From: Macrostomum hystrix
Lineage: Eukaryota > Platyhelminthes > Macrostomidae
Direction of reading: 5' to 3'
DNA length: 64,000 nt
Assembly (NCBI GenBank): GCA_950097015.1
Contig: CATNEN010000039.1
Coordinates: 5,596,501 to 5,660,500 of the forward strand
The notes below the pieces were generated by a model, which saw only the letters and a list, made by a program, of their open reading frames with translations, did no database searches and was not told the origin of the DNA. This document shows positions 1 through 10,075 of this stretch, in pieces. Both the position numbers and the translations under genes were made by a program. Every line of letters starts with the position of its first letter. Positions within the stretch are counted from its first letter, which is position 1.

Positions 1-606
1 TTGGTATCTTCTGAGTCATTTATGTGAATCTTGGTATCTTCTGAGTCATTTATGTGAATCTTGGTATCTTCTGAGTCATTTATGTGAATCTTGGTATCTT
101 CTGAGTCATTTATGTGAATCTTGGTATCTTCTGAGTTATTTATGTGAATCTCGGTATCTTCTGAGTCATTTATGTGAATCTTGGTATCTTCTGAGTCATT
201 TGTGTGAATCTTGGTATCTTCTGAGTCATTTATGTGAATCTCGGTATCTTCTGAGTCATTTATGTGAATCTCGGTATCTTTTGAGTCATTTATGTGAATC
301 TCGGTATCTTCTGGGTCATTTATGTGAATCTCGGTATCTTCTGAGTCATTTATGTGAATCTCGGTATCTTCTGGGTCATTTATGTGAATCTTGGTATCTT
401 CTGAGTCATTTATGTGAATCTTGGTATCTTCTGGGTCATTTATGTGAATCTCGGTATCTTCTGGGTCATTTATGTGAATCTTGGTATCTTCTGAGTCATT
501 TATGTGAATCTCGGTATCTTCTGGGTCATTTATGTGAATCTTGGTATCTTCTGAGTCATTTATGTGAATCTCGGTATCTTCTGGGTCATTTATGTGAATC
601 TCGGTA
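1..606. repeat. 30-bp minisatellite array
   Basis: About 20 head-to-tail copies of a 30-bp unit whose core is ggtatcttctgagtcattta. Copies differ at a few positions (t/c after the aatc, gagtc/gggtc). The array is cut by the left edge of the window. The open frame across it only reflects a 30-bp unit (divisible by three) without stops and is not a gene. Confidence 0.97.
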
Positions 607-710
607 AAAATGGCTCCATTTGTAATATTCCTCGTCTCGCTCACTTCAGCCGCAGCTGAAGCAGCAGCAGCAGCAGCAGCAGTAACCAGGTTCCATCAGC
701 TGCGCGTTGA

Positions 711-1716
711 ATGCAGTTCTCAGGCGCCAGCGCTAGCAGCGCCATCGATGGTGACGAAGCCAGCAGCATTGGCCTTCACCGCAGCCACCATCACCATCAT
801 CACCACCACCACCACAGGCACCATCTGCGCCAGCAGCAGCACCGGCATGTCTCATCTCCGGGTCCCCAGCAACCAGATTCCTTGAATCAGCAGTCGGCGA
901 CTTCGGCCTCGTCGCGGCCGCGCGTCAGCAGCGCCGGCTCCCGCACGCCCAGCAGCCGGGTTCAACAGCTGCGCGCCCAGGAGGCGCAGGCCTCGACATC
1001 AGCGCGCGAGCTGGCCCATGAGCAGCTGTTCAGCGCGAACCTCAGTGTCGCCTGCGCCTGGGACAGCCTGTCATTGTCCTCCTCGTCCGAGTCCTCAGAT
1101 CCGCAGCCCGCACTGCTGGCTTCGCCCAGCAGCTTCCCGACCGCTGGCCGCAAGCGGAAGCTGTCCTCTCCTCTGTTCGTTGCCTGCGACTTCTCCTCTA
1201 CAGCTGCTGTAGCCGCCGCCGCTGCCGCCACAGCCTCTGCCGCAGTCACAGCCGCAGCAGCCTCAGTTGCATCCTCGACCGCCGCTGACAAGCAGTGCTT
1301 CAGCCCTTCACTGCAGAGTCCGCTAACTCCGCCTGCGGCAAAGCGGCCCTGCCTGCATCCATACGGATTCTCTGACGGTGAGGACCATTTTCGGGTATAC
1401 AGTTGCCCACTGTAATCCACTGACCCACTGTAATTCACAACACACTGACCCTGATCCCGCAGACCGGTCCGCGGACAGTTCCCCAGTCTCTGGCAGCGGC
1501 GGCGGCGGCGGCAGCGGCTGGTCCCCTCTCCGATCTTCTCGCTCTCGGCGCAGCCTCAGCGGCCTCGTCACCCCAATCAGGCGGCGCACCATTTCTGTGG
1601 CCTTCGCCGCCTCCGTTCTGCGCAGGCCGTCGCCGCCGCCTCCTACTCCGCAGCCGCCGCCGTCAGCAGCGCTGATGGAAGCGACACCCGAGGAATCCGG
1701 CGACTTCGATAGCTGA
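711..1716 (+). CDS. FAM122/PABIR-like PP2A regulator (two exons)
   Basis: Exons 711-1377 and 1463-1716; the 85-bp intron has donor ACG|GTGAGG and acceptor CCCGCAG|AC and keeps the frame (phase 1). The product is about 306 aa. Family hallmarks seen are a SSRVQQLRAQE segment followed by an AHEQ helix and a SWEESLSLSD-like stretch (AWDSLSLSSSSE), then KQCFSPSLQSPLTPP, then Arg/Ser-rich SPLRSSRSRR and VTPIRRR. These match the conserved blocks of vertebrate FAM122A/B (PABIR), known inhibitors of the PP2A-B55 phosphatase. His-, Ala- and Gly-rich low-complexity tracts separate the blocks. An in-frame stop lies directly before ATG 711. The N-terminal Arg-Ser-Asn-Ser-Ala-Pro block typical of the family is not visible, so an upstream exon may exist. 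The family call rests on remembered motifs, and the start is uncertain. Confidence 0.68.
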
Positions 1717-2046
1717 GATCACAGTCGTGAAGCCTGTCCGTATGTTGCTGCTTATCTGCCTGACTGCCCTACTGCATTGTCCTTTGTTAGTCTTTAATAT
1801 CGAAGCTATTCTATCCATGTTTGTGCAACAGTAAATTTCAGCAGATGTATATCTTTCGCCTGGTCCCTTAGATTTTAATTAAATATTGGATATAAACCTT
1901 TTTTTAACTCAACGAAACTGTCAATAGTTAATATTTTGGCACCTGCCTGCTGCTTTGAATTTTGCCTGTTGCTTTGCATTGCACAACTCAGAGAAATATT
2001 TCTAGGGCTTTTGATTCACCGTTTCCCTTATTTTAATTACCCACAC
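1717..2046. other. 3' flank of the FAM122-like gene
   Basis: AT-rich unique sequence following the stop codon. An ATTAAA-type hexamer occurs near 1880 and could be the polyadenylation signal. No other coding signal was seen. Confidence 0.4.
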
Positions 2047-2813
2047 GCAGCCACTGCTTCAGTCCCACACAGCCACTGCTCCAGTCCCACACAGCCACTG
2101 CTTTAGTCCCACACAGCCACTGCTTCAGTCCCACACAGCCACTGCTCCAGTCCCACACAGCCACTGCTTCAGTCCCACACAGCCACTGCTCCAGTCCCAC
2201 ACAGCCACTGCTTCAGTCCCACACAGCCACTGCTCCAGTCCCACACAGCCACTGCTTTAGTCCCACACAGCCACTGCTTCAGTCCCACACAGCCACTGCT
2301 TCAGTCCCACACAGCCACTGCTTCAGTCCCACACAGCCACTGCTTCAGTCCCACACAGCCACTGCTCCAGTCCCACACAGCCACTGCATCAGTCCCACAC
2401 AGCCACTGCTTTAGTCCCACACAGCCACTGCTTCAGTCCCACACAGCCACTGCTTCAGTCCCACACAGCCACTGCTTCAGTCCCACACAGCCACTGCTCC
2501 AGTCCCACACAGCCACTGCATCAGTCCCACACAGCCACTGCTTTAGTCCCACACAGCCACTGCTTTAGTCCCACACAGCCACTGCTTCAGTCCCACACAG
2601 CCACTGCTCCAGTCCCACACAGCCACTGCTTCAGTCCCACACAGCCACTGCTCCAGTCCCACACAGCCACTGCTCCAGTCCCACACAGCCACTGCTTCAG
2701 TCCCACACAGCCACTGCTCCAGTCCCACACAGCCACTGCTCCAGTCCCACACAGCCACTGCTCCAGTCCCACACAGCCACTGCTTCAGTCCCACACAGCC
2801 ACTGCTTTAGTCC
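2047..2813. repeat. 22-bp minisatellite array
   Basis: About 35 copies of a 22-bp unit with core cacagccactgctycagtcc; the variable dinucleotide is cc, tc, tt or at. The open frames on the minus strand are artefacts of the repeat. Confidence 0.97.
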
Positions 2814-3511
2814 CAAACTTTCAAATCAAGGTGGTAATTTTATCTCCGTCTGTGTTTTTAAAGCTTTCCTGTGTGAATTATCCTAAACTGTTATATTAAA
2901 ATTGTTATATTTTTTCTGTTAATGATTGTTATCAAACGCACTTTGATATATTCATAAGCTTTATAAAGCTGCACTGTTATGTTTGCGGCACAGCAGAGCT
3001 TATGGCTAACTGTTTGATTATTTACTTTTTTTCAATCATGCCAGTTAGTTATGTTATGCTTGTTGTTCGAATAATTTAGTCCACCATTTTAAATGATTTA
3101 AAATGTGTACAGTTATATAGAAATTCGCCCTGTTTATTGCACAGTGTGTTTACCATCATGCGTGATTTCTTAAATGGTTTCTTAACTTCTCTGTTTTACA
3201 TTTGCTGTACATAAGTGTGTGTTTTATACGAATATATAAAGTACAAAATGTACAGTCTATTAACTATCTTTTTATTTTGCAATGATTACTTTTATTTTAA
3301 TATCGAGTTTTACCTTCAAATCATCTTCTATTCAAAACTGTTTGATGGCTGTTCTTACGACAATTGGCAATGAAGTCCCACACATGAACATGCAACATGT
3401 TCATTGGCAATGAACAAAGGTCATTATAATGCTAAAGAATAATTTATGCTCGACAAAACCCATAGACTAATATGGGTTATAGTATGTAATATACTAACAT
3501 AGACTATAGCC
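2814..3511. other. AT-rich unique intergenic DNA
   Basis: No gene, RNA or repeat signal was recognised. The last 60 bp contain degenerate copies of the next array (catagactaa), which looks like its eroded edge. Confidence 0.5.
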
Positions 3512-4040
3512 CATAGACTAACCCATACACACAGCCCATAGACTACCACATACACACAGCCCATAGACTACCCCATACACACAGCCCTTAGACTACCCCA
3601 TACACACAGCCCATAGACTACCACATACACACAGCCCTTAGACTACCCCATACACACAGCCCATAGACTACCCCATACACACAGCCCTTAGACTACCCCA
3701 TACACACAGCCCTTAGACTACCCCATACACACAGCCCTTAGACTACCCCATACACACAGCCCTTAGACTACCCCATACACACAGCCCATAGACTACCACA
3801 ATACACACAGCCCATAGACTACCCCATACACACAGCCCTTAGACTACCCCATACACACAGCCCTTAGACTACCCCATACACACAGCCCTTAGACTACTCC
3901 ACACACAGCCCTTAGACTACTCCACACACAGCCCTTAGACTACTCCACACACACCCCTTAGACTACTCCACACACAGCCCTTAGACTACTCCACACACAG
4001 CCCTTAGACTACTCCACACACAGCCCTTAGACTACCCCAT
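3512..4040. repeat. 25-bp minisatellite directly upstream of GST 1
   Basis: Copies of a 25-bp unit with core tagactaccccatacacaca, changing to a shorter variant (tagactactccacacacag, about 20 bp) from roughly 3895. It ends about 60 bp before the GST start codon. Confidence 0.95.
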
Positions 4041-4103
4041 ACACACACGCACACACGCACACAGCCCCCATTGACTTGTCCGTTTTCCCTCAGCTCGCTC
4101 GCC

Positions 4104-4727
4104 ATGTCTCCCAGTCTGGAGCTATTCTACTTCCCGATTCGCGGTCGCGGCGATCTGCCCCGCTCGCTGATGCTGGATGGCGGACTTGAGTTCACCGAGT
4201 GCCGCATTCCTAAGGGCGAACAGTGGCTGGCCCGCAAGCCGGAGTTCGTGTTCGGCCAGATGCCGGTGCTGCGAGTTGACGGCAAGCGGGACATTCCGCA
4301 GTCGCACGCGATCGCTCGCTACCTGGCCAAGCTGACAAATCCCAGCCTGCTAGGCGAGACCATTGACGAAGCCGCCAATGTCGACATGTGGTACTACCAG
4401 ACTGACGATGTGTACGCCAGCGTGATTGGGCCGTTCTATCGATCGTATGACACAGTCGAACAGCTGTTCAACGACAACTGGGCCAAATGGGCGGCGCCGT
4501 TCGAGAAGGCCCTGACTGGCAGCGACTATCTGGCCAACAACCGGCTCAGCCTGGCCGATTATCACCTGCTGGACGTGACCGAGGTGATTGCGCACTTCAG
4601 GCCGCAGCTGTTGGAGCAGACGCCGCAGGTTCGGGCTCACCGGGAGCGAATGGCGTCCAGGCCCGGCATCGCTAAGTTCATGGACTACGTCAAGGACCTG
4701 CCGTTCACCAACTCTGGCCTGTTCTGA
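4104..4727 (+). CDS. Sigma-class glutathione S-transferase, paralogue 1
   Basis: Intronless, 207 aa, a normal length for sigma GSTs. The catalytic Tyr is Y9 in LFYFPIRGRGD. The G-site motif GQMPVLRVDG and the following IPQSHAIARYLAK form the thioredoxin-like domain (about 1-80). An all-helical C-terminal domain follows, with NRLSLADYHLLDV as the N-capping/hydrophobic-staple region. Sigma GSTs conjugate glutathione to electrophiles or act as prostaglandin D synthases in the cytosol. I chose ATG 4104 over the in-frame ATG 4071 because it fits the family N-terminus and lies just after a pyrimidine tract with acceptor TTTTCCCTCAG (ending 4093), which would remove the upstream ATG. AATAAA at 5009-5014 is a good poly(A) signal. 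A near-identical paralogue lies 3.2 kb downstream. Confidence 0.93.
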   Translation: MSPSLELFYFPIRGRGDLPRSLMLDGGLEFTECRIPKGEQWLARKPEFVFGQMPVLRVDGKRDIPQSHAIARYLAKLTNPSLLGETIDEAANVDMWYYQTDDVYASVIGPFYRSYDTVEQLFNDNWAKWAAPFEKALTGSDYLANNRLSLADYHLLDVTEVIAHFRPQLLEQTPQVRAHRERMASRPGIAKFMDYVKDLPFTNSGLF

Positions 4728-5008
4728 TCTGTTTGAAGTGCAGCCGCTTGTTTGTCATTGTCCGAGTGAACATTGTGACTAATGTACTTTTAGTTTTTCA
4801 ATATCGTTCTGTCATCGTCTGGGTGGTAGGCTCCTAGTAGTTTATCAAATATTTTAACCCACAATTCAGCTTTCATCTGCTCTGCTTTACTTTTGCCAGC
4901 TTAAGAATTTTTCATATTTCCAGCTTTTAGCTCGTTCGCTTCTTGTGCGCACGAGTTTCAATTTTATGCTAGAGGCCAGATCTCGCAACGCGCCATTTAA
5001 AGTGCAAT

Positions 5009-5014
5009 AATAAA
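5009..5014 (+). terminator. Poly(A) signal of GST 1
   Basis: Canonical AATAAA about 285 bp after the GST 1 stop codon, on the coding strand. Confidence 0.6.
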
Positions 5015-5237
5015 ATATTGTAACAGTCAAGCAACTGCTGCTGCTGATTAGTAAGACCGGAAGCATGATTTCACAGTTTTACAACTTTAGGCGAGAAATA
5101 ATTGTTTTGTTAAAACAAGTCGGGCTTCCTTCGATTGTTTGTTTCTCTTCTTTGTTGATCATCCAATAAAAATAGTTAGATGGAATTTTTGCTTCTCCGA
5201 TTCTAAATTACTAGAATTCTCCTATAGTTCACCGAGT

Positions 5238-5625
5238 TCTCTAATCTCCGAATTTCCGATTATCGATTTCTCTATTCTCCGAATTTCCGATTATCGATTT
5301 CTCTATTCTCCGAATTTCCGATTATCGATTTCTCTATTCTCCGAATTTCCGATTATCGATTTCTCTATTCTCCGAATTTCCGATTATCGATTTCTCTATT
5401 CTCCGAATTTCCGATTATCGATTTCTCTATTCTCCGAATTTCCGATTATCGATTTCTCTATTCTCCGAATTTCCGATTATCGATTTCTCTATTCTCCGAA
5501 TTTCCGATTATCGATTTCTCTATTCTCCGAACTTCCGATTATCGATTTCTCTATTCTCCGAATTTCCGATTATCGATTTCTCTATTCTCCGAACTTCCGA
5601 TTATCGATTTCTCTATTCTCCGAGT
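5238..5625. repeat. 31-bp minisatellite array
   Basis: About 12 copies of a 31-bp unit with core ccgaatttccgattatcgat. It is very homogeneous; aacttcc replaces aatttcc in a few copies. The 31-bp unit is open in all three plus frames. Confidence 0.97.
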
Positions 5626-6290
5626 TTTAGAATATCCAAAATCTTCATTTTCCATATAAAAAAATGTTTTATAATTCAACTTAAGCTGAACTTAATAAAT
5701 TAATCGAATTTAAAGTAGAGATCTAAAGTTTTCTTAGAACCCTTATGTTTTAATCAGAAATTTGTTACACATGTTTGCTGTCGTCATATAAAAAAAGAAC
5801 ACTTTACACAGAAGATTGAAGAATGCGGGCACAAAATAGCTGAGTCGCTTGATTGCTAGCCTCAGAGTATTATCTTGTTCCACTTCGTGTATCGTTCAAA
5901 TCAAACCGAGTCTGTAACTTGTGCCTGTGGAAGGCAGGGCATGCAACTGCAGCAAACAGTTCGTACTCTCTGGTTCGCTCACACAGCTCATAGACCAGGT
6001 AGGGGTGTGTTGCTTTTGTTAATTAGATGAAGTGCAACTGATAACAGCGCGAATTTTTTCAAGAAGTCAGGCCTGCCGCTCTGCTAAGAGGAAAATCATG
6101 CCGTTAAAGACGGGGCCATTTTTCACGATCAGCTTTCCATAGTTTTTCTTTTTACTTCAGATTGCCTGCAGCAAAGGGACTTTTCCTTCGGTCTTTTCAT
6201 TCTGATCGAGAAGGTCAGGAGCTCAAATCTCAACCCAAGGAGCAAGACAGCTGTAAAATTAGCACCACCCTCAGTGACAGCTTCCAAAGC
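5626..6290. other. Unique intergenic DNA
   Basis: AT-rich in the first half. No coding exon, tRNA or recognisable mobile element was found. Confidence 0.4.
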
Positions 6291-6293
6291 TCT

Positions 6294-7172
6294 GTACACA
6301 GCATTTGTGAGCAGAGCTGTACACAGCATTTGTGAGCAGAGCTGTACACAGCATTTGTGAGCAGAGCTGTACACAGCATTTGTGAGCAGAGCTGTACAAA
6401 GCATTTGTGAAGTGAGCTGTACACAGCATTTCACAGCATTTGTGAGCAGAGCTGTACACAGCATTTCACAGCATTTGTGAGCAGAGCTGTACACAGCATT
6501 TGTGAGCAGAGCTGTACACAGCATTTGTGAAGTGAGCTGTACACAGCATTTCACAGCATTTGTGAAGAGAGCTGTACACAGCATTTCACAGCATTTGTGA
6601 GCAGAGCTGTACACAGCATTTGTGAATTGTGAGCAGAGCTGTACACAGCATTTGTGAAGTGAGCTGTACACAGCATTTCACAGCATTTGTGAAGAGAGTT
6701 GCACACAACATTTGTGAAGAGAGCTGTACACAGCATTTGTGAGCATAGCTGTACACAACATTTGTGAAGTGAGCTGTACACAGCATTTGTGAAGTGAGCT
6801 GCACACAGCATTTGTGAAGTGAGCTGTACACAGCATTTGTGAGCAGAGCTGTACACAGCATTTGTGAGCAGAGCTGTACACAGCATTTGTGAAGTGAGCT
6901 GTACACAGCATTTGTGAGCAGAGCTGTACACAGCATTTGTGAGCAGAGCTGTACACAGCATTTGTGAGCAGAGCTGTACACAGTATTTGTGAGCAGAGCT
7001 GTACACAGCATTTGTGAGCAGAGCTGTACACAGCATTTGTGAGCAGAGCTGTACACAGCATTTGTGAAGTGAGCTGTACACAGCATTTGTGAGCAGAGCT
7101 GTACACAGCATTTGTGAAGAGAGCTGTACACAGCATTTGTGAAGAGAGCTGTACACAGCATTTGTGAAGTGT
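6294..7172. repeat. 27-bp minisatellite directly upstream of GST 2
   Basis: Units of about 27 bp, core gagctgtacacagcatttgt, ending in gagca or gaagt. Several copies carry an internal partial duplication (acagcatttcacagcattt). The array ends about 65 bp before a splice acceptor, ATTTCAG at 7237, which precedes the second GST. All minus-strand ORFs here are repeat artefacts. Confidence 0.96.
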
Positions 7173-7278
7173 ACTGTACATCTCGCCGAAATTGTCAAGG
7201 TGTATTGAAAAGCGCTCTGTAACTTTATTCATTTCAGTCAGCCCGTCTGCCAATTTCTAAAGATAGCAGCAGCATTTA

Positions 7279-7932
7279 ATGACGTCATCACCGAAAGGCT
7301 CGCAGCCGCGGCAGCCCAGTCTGGAGCTGATCTACTTCCCATCGCGCTGCCGTGGCGATCTGGCCCGCTCGCTGATGATCGACGGCAGCTTGGAGTTCGC
7401 CGAGACTCGAATTCCGCGTCGCGTCGGCTGGCTGGAGCGGAAGGCGGATTTCGTGTTCGGCCAGCTGCCGGTGCTGCGAGTTGACGGCAAGCGGGACATC
7501 CCGCAGTCGCACGCGATCGCTCGCTACCTGGCCAAGCTGACAAATCCCAGCCTGCTAGGCGAGACCATTGACGAAGCCGCCAATGTCGACATGTGGTACT
7601 ACCAGACTGACGATGTGTTCATGAATGTCATCATACCATTCTACGAGACGCCAGACTCGGCCCAACAGCTGTTCAACGACCACTGGGCCAAATGGGCGGC
7701 GCCGTTCGAGAAGGCCCTGACTGGCAGCGACTATCTGGCCAACAACCGGCTCAGCCTAGCCGATTATCACCTGCTGGACGTGACCGAGGTGATTGCGCAC
7801 TTCAGGCCGCAGCTGCTGGAGCAGACGCCGCAGGTTCGGGCTCACCGGGAGCGAATGGCGTCCAGGCCCGGCATCGCCAAGTTCATGGACTACGTCAAGG
7901 ACCTGCCGTTCACCAACTCTGGGAACTTCTGA
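7279..7932 (+). CDS. Sigma-class glutathione S-transferase, paralogue 2
   Basis: Intronless, 217 aa. Catalytic Tyr is Y19 in ELIYFPSRCRGD. The G-site GQLPVLRVDG and the C-terminal domain are almost identical at DNA level to paralogue 1. The N-terminus is about 10 residues longer (Ser/Gln-rich). The start follows acceptor TTCATTTCAG (7237) and a 41-nt leader. The ATG is embedded in a palindromic TGACGTCA (7280-7287). Two blocks diverge from paralogue 1: residues 20-50 and a short block in helix alpha-4 (DVFMNVIIPFYETPDSAQQ), which lines the hydrophobic substrate pocket in this family. The two enzymes therefore probably share glutathione binding and differ in electrophile preference. Confidence 0.93.
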   Translation: MTSSPKGSQPRQPSLELIYFPSRCRGDLARSLMIDGSLEFAETRIPRRVGWLERKADFVFGQLPVLRVDGKRDIPQSHAIARYLAKLTNPSLLGETIDEAANVDMWYYQTDDVFMNVIIPFYETPDSAQQLFNDHWAKWAAPFEKALTGSDYLANNRLSLADYHLLDVTEVIAHFRPQLLEQTPQVRAHRERMASRPGIAKFMDYVKDLPFTNSGNF

Positions 7933-8145
7933 ATGACTGGCCTTTAATAGTACTCGGCGGTCTCTTTGATCACAAAGTTGATGCGCAGTCTTCCAAAAGT
8001 ACATTTCCATAGTACAATTTTACAGTAGAAAGACCATTATGGAATTAGAAATAACAACATTCTTCATTTTTATGTATCTCTTAAAATATTCAGAAAATGC
8101 CAAAGAGATTTATACAGGGCAATGTTAGTTGTCCTTGTCACCAGG

Positions 8146-8805
8146 AGAGAAATGGGTCCTTCCCCAGGAGGGAAATGGGTCCTTCCCCAGGAGGGAAATG
8201 GGTCCTTCCCCAGGAGGAAAATGGGTCCTTCCCCAGGAGAGAAATGGGTCCTTCCCCAGGAGGGAAATGGGTCCTTCCCCAGGAGGGAAATGGGTCCTTC
8301 CCCAGGAGGGAAATGGGTCCTTCCCCAGGAGGGAAATGGGTCCTTCCCCAGGAGGAAAATGGGTCCTTCCCCAGGAGAGAAATGGGTCCTTCCCCAGGAG
8401 GGAAATGGTTCCTTCCCCAGGAGGGAAATGGGTCCTTCCCCAGGAGGGAAATGGGTCCTTCCCCAGGAGGGAAATGGGTCCTTCCCCAGGAGGGAAATGG
8501 GTCCTTCCCCAGGAGGGAAATGGGTCCTTCCCCAGGAGGGAAATGGGTCCTTCCCCAGGAGGGAAATGGGTCCTTCCCCAGGAGGGAAATGGTTCCTTCC
8601 CCAGGAGGGAAATGGGTCCTTCCCCAGGAGGGAAATGGTTCCTTCCCCAGGAGGGAAATGGGTCCTTCCCCAGGAGGGAAATGGTTCCTTCCCCAGGAGG
8701 GAAATAGGTGCTTCCCCAGGAGGGAACTGGGTCCTTCCCCAGGAGGGAAATGGGTCCTTCCCCAGGATGGAAATGCAAGGTCCTTCCCCAGGAGGGAAAT
8801 GGTCT
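8146..8805. repeat. 23-bp minisatellite array
   Basis: About 29 copies of a 23-bp unit with core ggaaatgggtccttccccag. The unit has no stop in any plus frame or in one minus frame, so it gives four overlapping long ORFs, none of them genes. Confidence 0.97.
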
Positions 8806-9330
8806 TTCTACTGTTAAAAGTACATTAAATTTGTTTTTGTTTTCGTCTGGAAAAGTGAAAGAAAAGTGCACCCTCTTTACCATAAGAAAATTCTCGATAA
8901 ACTAAAATTATATATTTTATCCTCTTTGTTATTTTTTTATGGTACGTTAATTAAAATTACTAAAAGACAACAACAATTCGCATTTCGCTACTTACAGTAG
9001 ACGCTACGGTCTAAATAGTAAATGACCAACCACCATGCTGTAGAATTTCGAGTGGGCAGATACAAAAAAATGACGAAAAAAATGTTTTGTTATACTTTAC
9101 GCGCACAAAGACTTGATCGTGAGATATTTCGAGGAAAAATCAAAGCAATTATCTTAATCAGTTAAGTACTGCAAGGAGTGCATCAAGGAAAAAGCTCTGA
9201 GGAAAAACTGATTTCAATACTTATTTCTAATCCGACCACAAAGAACGTGCCAAAAAACGATTGGATATTGCGCCTTCTACATTTTCTGTAAAGAAAAATT
9301 TGTGAAACTTTATACGTACGTATTTCATAG
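8806..9330. other. AT-rich unique intergenic DNA
   Basis: Nothing recognised on either strand; short ORFs only. Confidence 0.4.
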
Positions 9331-9957
9331 TCAGTGACTGAGGGACTCAGTGACTGGGGGAGTCAGTGACTGGGGGGAGTCAGTGACTGGGGGAGTCAGT
9401 GACTGGGGGGAGTCAGTGACTGGGGGAGTCAGTGACTGGGGGAGTCAGTGACTGGGGGGAGTCAGTGACTGGGGGAGTCAGTGACTGGGGGGAGTCAGTG
9501 ACTGGGGGGAGTCAGTGACTGGGGGAGTCAGTGATTGGGGGAGTCAGTGACTGGGGGAGTCAGTGACTGGGGGGAGTCAGTGACTGGGGAGTCAGTGACT
9601 GGGGGGAGTCAGTGACTGGGGGGACTCAGTGACTAGGGGAGTCAGTGACTGGGGGGAGTCAGTGACTGGGGAGTCAGTGACTGGGGGGAGTCAGTGACTG
9701 GGGGGAGTCAGTGACTGGGGGAGTCAGTGACTGGGGGGAGTCAGTGACTGGGGGGAGTCAGTGACTGGGGGAGTCAGTGACTGGGGGAGTCAGTGACTGA
9801 GGGAGTCAGTGACTGGGGGGACTCAGTGACTGGGGGAGTCAGTGACTGGGGGAGTCAGTGACTGGGGGGACTCAGTGACTGGGGGAGTCAGTGACTGGGG
9901 GAGTCAGTGACTGGGGGAGTCAGTGACTGGGGGAGTCAGTGACTGAGGGAGTCAGTG
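9331..9957. repeat. 17-18-bp minisatellite array
   Basis: Roughly 35 copies of gtcagtgactgggggga, with length variation (16-18 bp) in the G-run. On the minus strand it reads as repeated C-runs. Confidence 0.97.
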
Positions 9958-10075
9958 AATAAAAAACCAATGATCTGGCAATCAAAGAATCGTGGAAGCT
10001 GAGAGCCGGAATCAGGTCCATTGTGGCAACCAACAAGCGGTGAGCAGATTCTACAAAACAGTCCAAGTGCATCTG

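Noticed and set aside
711-1592. Antisense ORFs across the FAM122-like gene
   Set aside because: Shadows of the GC-rich, low-complexity coding exon; the plus strand carries the conserved family motifs.
6129-7253. Several 60-215 codon minus-strand ORFs rich in Cys and Leu
   Set aside because: 27-bp array open in all minus frames; no unique domain.
8097-8905. Four long ORFs on both strands over the 23-bp array
   Set aside because: Repeat artefact: the unit is stop-free in several frames, with no conserved domain or codon bias.
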